A stretch of 7,519 nt of DNA. Source: Veillonella sp. Its GTDB lineage: Bacteria > Bacillota > Negativicutes > Veillonellales > Veillonellaceae. The notes beneath the pieces are model-generated. The model had not been told where the DNA came from. It saw nothing but the letters and a program-made list of their open reading frames with translations, and did no database searches. The stretch is from the NCBI RefSeq assembly GCF_019414865.1, contig NZ_DXLG01000077.1, forward strand, positions 1-7,519, given 5' to 3'. A program made the position numbers and the translations under genes. The first letter of the stretch is position 1. Each line of letters starts with the position of its first letter. Positions 5,925-7,519 of this stretch are shown here, in pieces.

Positions 5925-5977
5925 TGAAATATGCTCATATGAAGTGATATACATATAGAGAAAGGTTAGGTGTGTGA

Positions 5978-7519
5978 ATGAAAGGATTACGTAAGGCGTT
6001 ACTGATTGGTATGATGCTGGGTGTTACGGTTCTTGGTACTGTAGGCTGTATGAATCAATTATCCAATTCATCTAATGATGTATTAAAGGTAGGGGCTATT
6101 AGCTTTGCGGGTACATTAGAACCAACAGAAAACTATTTTAGCTGGGCCGTTGTACGATATGGTGTAGGGGAAACTCTAATAAAATTTGATGATCACATGA
6201 ATGCTAAACCCTGGTTAGCATCCTCTTGGAAGCAAAGTGATGATAAGCTGACTTGGACTTTCACCATCAACGATAAGGTTAAGTTCTCTAACGGTAATGC
6301 TCTTACTGCTGAGGCCGTAAAGGCGTCATTGGAACGAACCTTTGCGAAGAGTAAACGGGCAAAAACATTCTTTAATTACACTGAAATGACGGCTAATGGT
6401 CAAGAGCTCACAATTAAGACCGATAAGCCTTATTATAATTTGCCAAACTTGTTGGGAGATCCATTGTTCCTTGTTATGGATGTAACTGCTGAGGCAAATG
6501 GTCGTGATATTGCGAAGGAAGGTCCTATTGGTACTGGTCCTTATGTAGTGACATCATTTACAAAAGAGCGTGCTGAGCTAGCACGGAATGATAACTACTG
6601 GGATGGCAAGCCAGGCTTTGCTAAGGTTGAAATTCCATCTATTAACGATGCCAATACACGAGCTATGGCATTGCAAGCGGGTGATGTAGATATGGCCGTT
6701 AGCATTGGACCTGGCGAATATGGTATCTTCCAAAACGATAAGAAATTTACTATTTATGAAGAATCATCTTTACGTGATGTATTCGTTCGGATGAGCCAAA
6801 AAGGCAAGCTTAAGAATGCTAATCTTCGAGCGGCCCTCATTGCCGGAGCGAATCGTGAGTCCTATGCAAAGAACCTTATGAAGGATACCTTTATTGCCGG
6901 TAAGGCTCCATTGCCACCGTCCATTGATTATGGATTCAATCAATTGCGGGATCCTAATAAATATAATGTTGAACGTGCTAAAGAATTACTTAAACGTGAA
7001 GGTTATATTGATACAAATGGTGATGGGATTGTAGATAAAGATGGTGAAAACCTAGTGCTTGATTTCTATGCCTATACATCTCGTCCTGAATTGCCATTAT
7101 ATGCAGAGGCATTACAAGCGGACTACAAAAAAATCGGTGTAGATTTACAAATTAAAATCATAGACTATGCTGTGATTGATACATTGGCGCAATCTGGGGA
7201 TTACGATATGCTCATCTCTAGTGTAGTTACTGCTAATACTGGCCAACCTGTATGGTTCTTGAAACAATACTGGGGGACCGGTGCTGAGGCAAATGGTTCT
7301 GGATTCTCCAATCCACGTTTCGATGAATTGTTAGCTCTTGGTGAAAGTGCCAACGATCCATTAGTGCGTCGTAATGCGTTGATCAATGCACAACAATTGA
7401 TGCTAGATGATTCGATAGCACTCTTCCTTGGATATCCTAAGATTAATATTGTAGGGAATAACCATATCGATGGTATTAAGATATCTCCATCTGAATACTA
7501 TATCATTACGAAAGACTTA
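5978..7519 (+). CDS. Second NikA/DppA-family solute-binding lipoprotein, open at window end
   Basis: The frame stays open from ATG 5978 to the last base (514 codons). Alignment with the end of the first copy (SDYYWITNKITK against SEYYIITKDL) suggests only a few codons are missing. The signal peptide MKGLRKALLIGMMLGVTVLGTVGC ends in a TVGC lipobox at Cys24. Long blocks match the first copy: TWTFTINDKVKFSNG, EGPIGTGPYVV, SFTKERAE and the DTNGDGIVDKDG loop (345-356). It is clearly a paralogue, probably a duplicate. Differences fall at a segment that could touch ligand: GQPVW (422-426) replaces GDPIW, and Gly433 replaces His435. About 8 of 19 arginine codons are CGA or CGG, unlike the first copy, suggesting weaker expression. 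An in-frame TGA directly precedes the ATG, fixing the start; the ribosome binding site (AGG at 5968-5970) is weak. It has its own promoter and probably feeds the same permease. Confidence 0.82.
   Translation, partial: MKGLRKALLIGMMLGVTVLGTVGCMNQLSNSSNDVLKVGAISFAGTLEPTENYFSWAVVRYGVGETLIKFDDHMNAKPWLASSWKQSDDKLTWTFTINDKVKFSNGNALTAEAVKASLERTFAKSKRAKTFFNYTEMTANGQELTIKTDKPYYNLPNLLGDPLFLVMDVTAEANGRDIAKEGPIGTGPYVVTSFTKERAELARNDNYWDGKPGFAKVEIPSINDANTRAMALQAGDVDMAVSIGPGEYGIFQNDKKFTIYEESSLRDVFVRMSQKGKLKNANLRAALIAGANRESYAKNLMKDTFIAGKAPLPPSIDYGFNQLRDPNKYNVERAKELLKREGYIDTNGDGIVDKDGENLVLDFYAYTSRPELPLYAEALQADYKKIGVDLQIKIIDYAVIDTLAQSGDYDMLISSVVTANTGQPVWFLKQYWGTGAEANGSGFSNPRFDELLALGESANDPLVRRNALINAQQLMLDDSIALFLGYPKINIVGNNHIDGIKISPSEYYIITKDL

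Larger units (their letters stand above)
5660..5977. other. Intergenic region between nikE and the second binding-protein gene
   Basis: This 318-base gap has no convincing gene. Its first part (5660-5763) holds GCGATCGC at 5694-5701, a weak CTAGT/ACTAG hairpin (5702-5718) and a direct repeat TCGCCTA (5699-5705 and 5724-5730). The operon terminator follows at 5764-5798. The remainder is AT-rich promoter DNA with a GTGTTAACAC palindrome at 5867-5876, a promoter at 5893-5924, a dyad at 5906-5921 and the ribosome binding site region before 5978. I see no riboswitch here. Confidence 0.7.

Noticed and set aside
7201..7386. Minus-strand frame of 61 codons
   Set aside because: It is antisense to the second binding-protein gene, whose + frame is open throughout and matches its paralogue here.
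1..7519. CRISPR array, prophage, toxin-antitoxin, tRNA or rRNA genes
   Set aside because: No regularly spaced repeats, tRNA-like folds, rRNA sequence or small paired genes were seen on either strand.

Overview
The window looks like chromosomal DNA from a low-GC Firmicute. A diderm Negativicute such as Veillonella is my best guess, from AT-rich codon choice, strong GGAGG-type ribosome binding sites, a B12-dependent regulatory element and the style of the solute-binding lipoproteins. This is inference: no rRNA or other marker gene is present. The first 15 bases match the end of the Tn5/Nextera mosaic end, so the left edge is probably a contig end with untrimmed adapter, not biology.

Layout. 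Bases 16-230 are AT-rich promoter DNA containing a perfect dyad with a CATACCCC core (145-173). Bases about 230-445 are a cobalamin riboswitch ending in an intrinsic terminator (420-445), with a visible alternative antiterminator pairing. Then follows one operon on the + strand: permease nikB (564-1502), permease nikC (1502-2323), a lipoprotein solute-binding protein (2473-4041), and ATPases nikD (4054-4851) and nikE (4844-5659, TTG start). These are all the parts of a complete nickel/peptide-family ABC importer. A strong terminator closes the operon (5764-5798). Bases 5799-5977 hold a second promoter with a related C-tract/G-tract dyad. It drives a second, paralogous solute-binding lipoprotein (5978 to the window end), still open at the last base.

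How it fits together. The transporter parts resemble NikABCDE most closely. A cobalamin riboswitch in front of such an operon points to cobalt, needed to make B12, as the likely cargo: when B12 is plentiful the leader should terminate and uptake should fall. The second binding protein lies outside the riboswitch-controlled transcript and probably docks on the same permease. It could extend the ligand range or allow uptake under a different signal. The shared dyad resembles operators of the CsoR/RcnR metal-sensor family, suggesting a metal-responsive layer over both transcripts. I see no phage, transposon, CRISPR, tRNA or rRNA. The interest lies in the two-layer regulation and the second binding protein, not in an unknown gene family.
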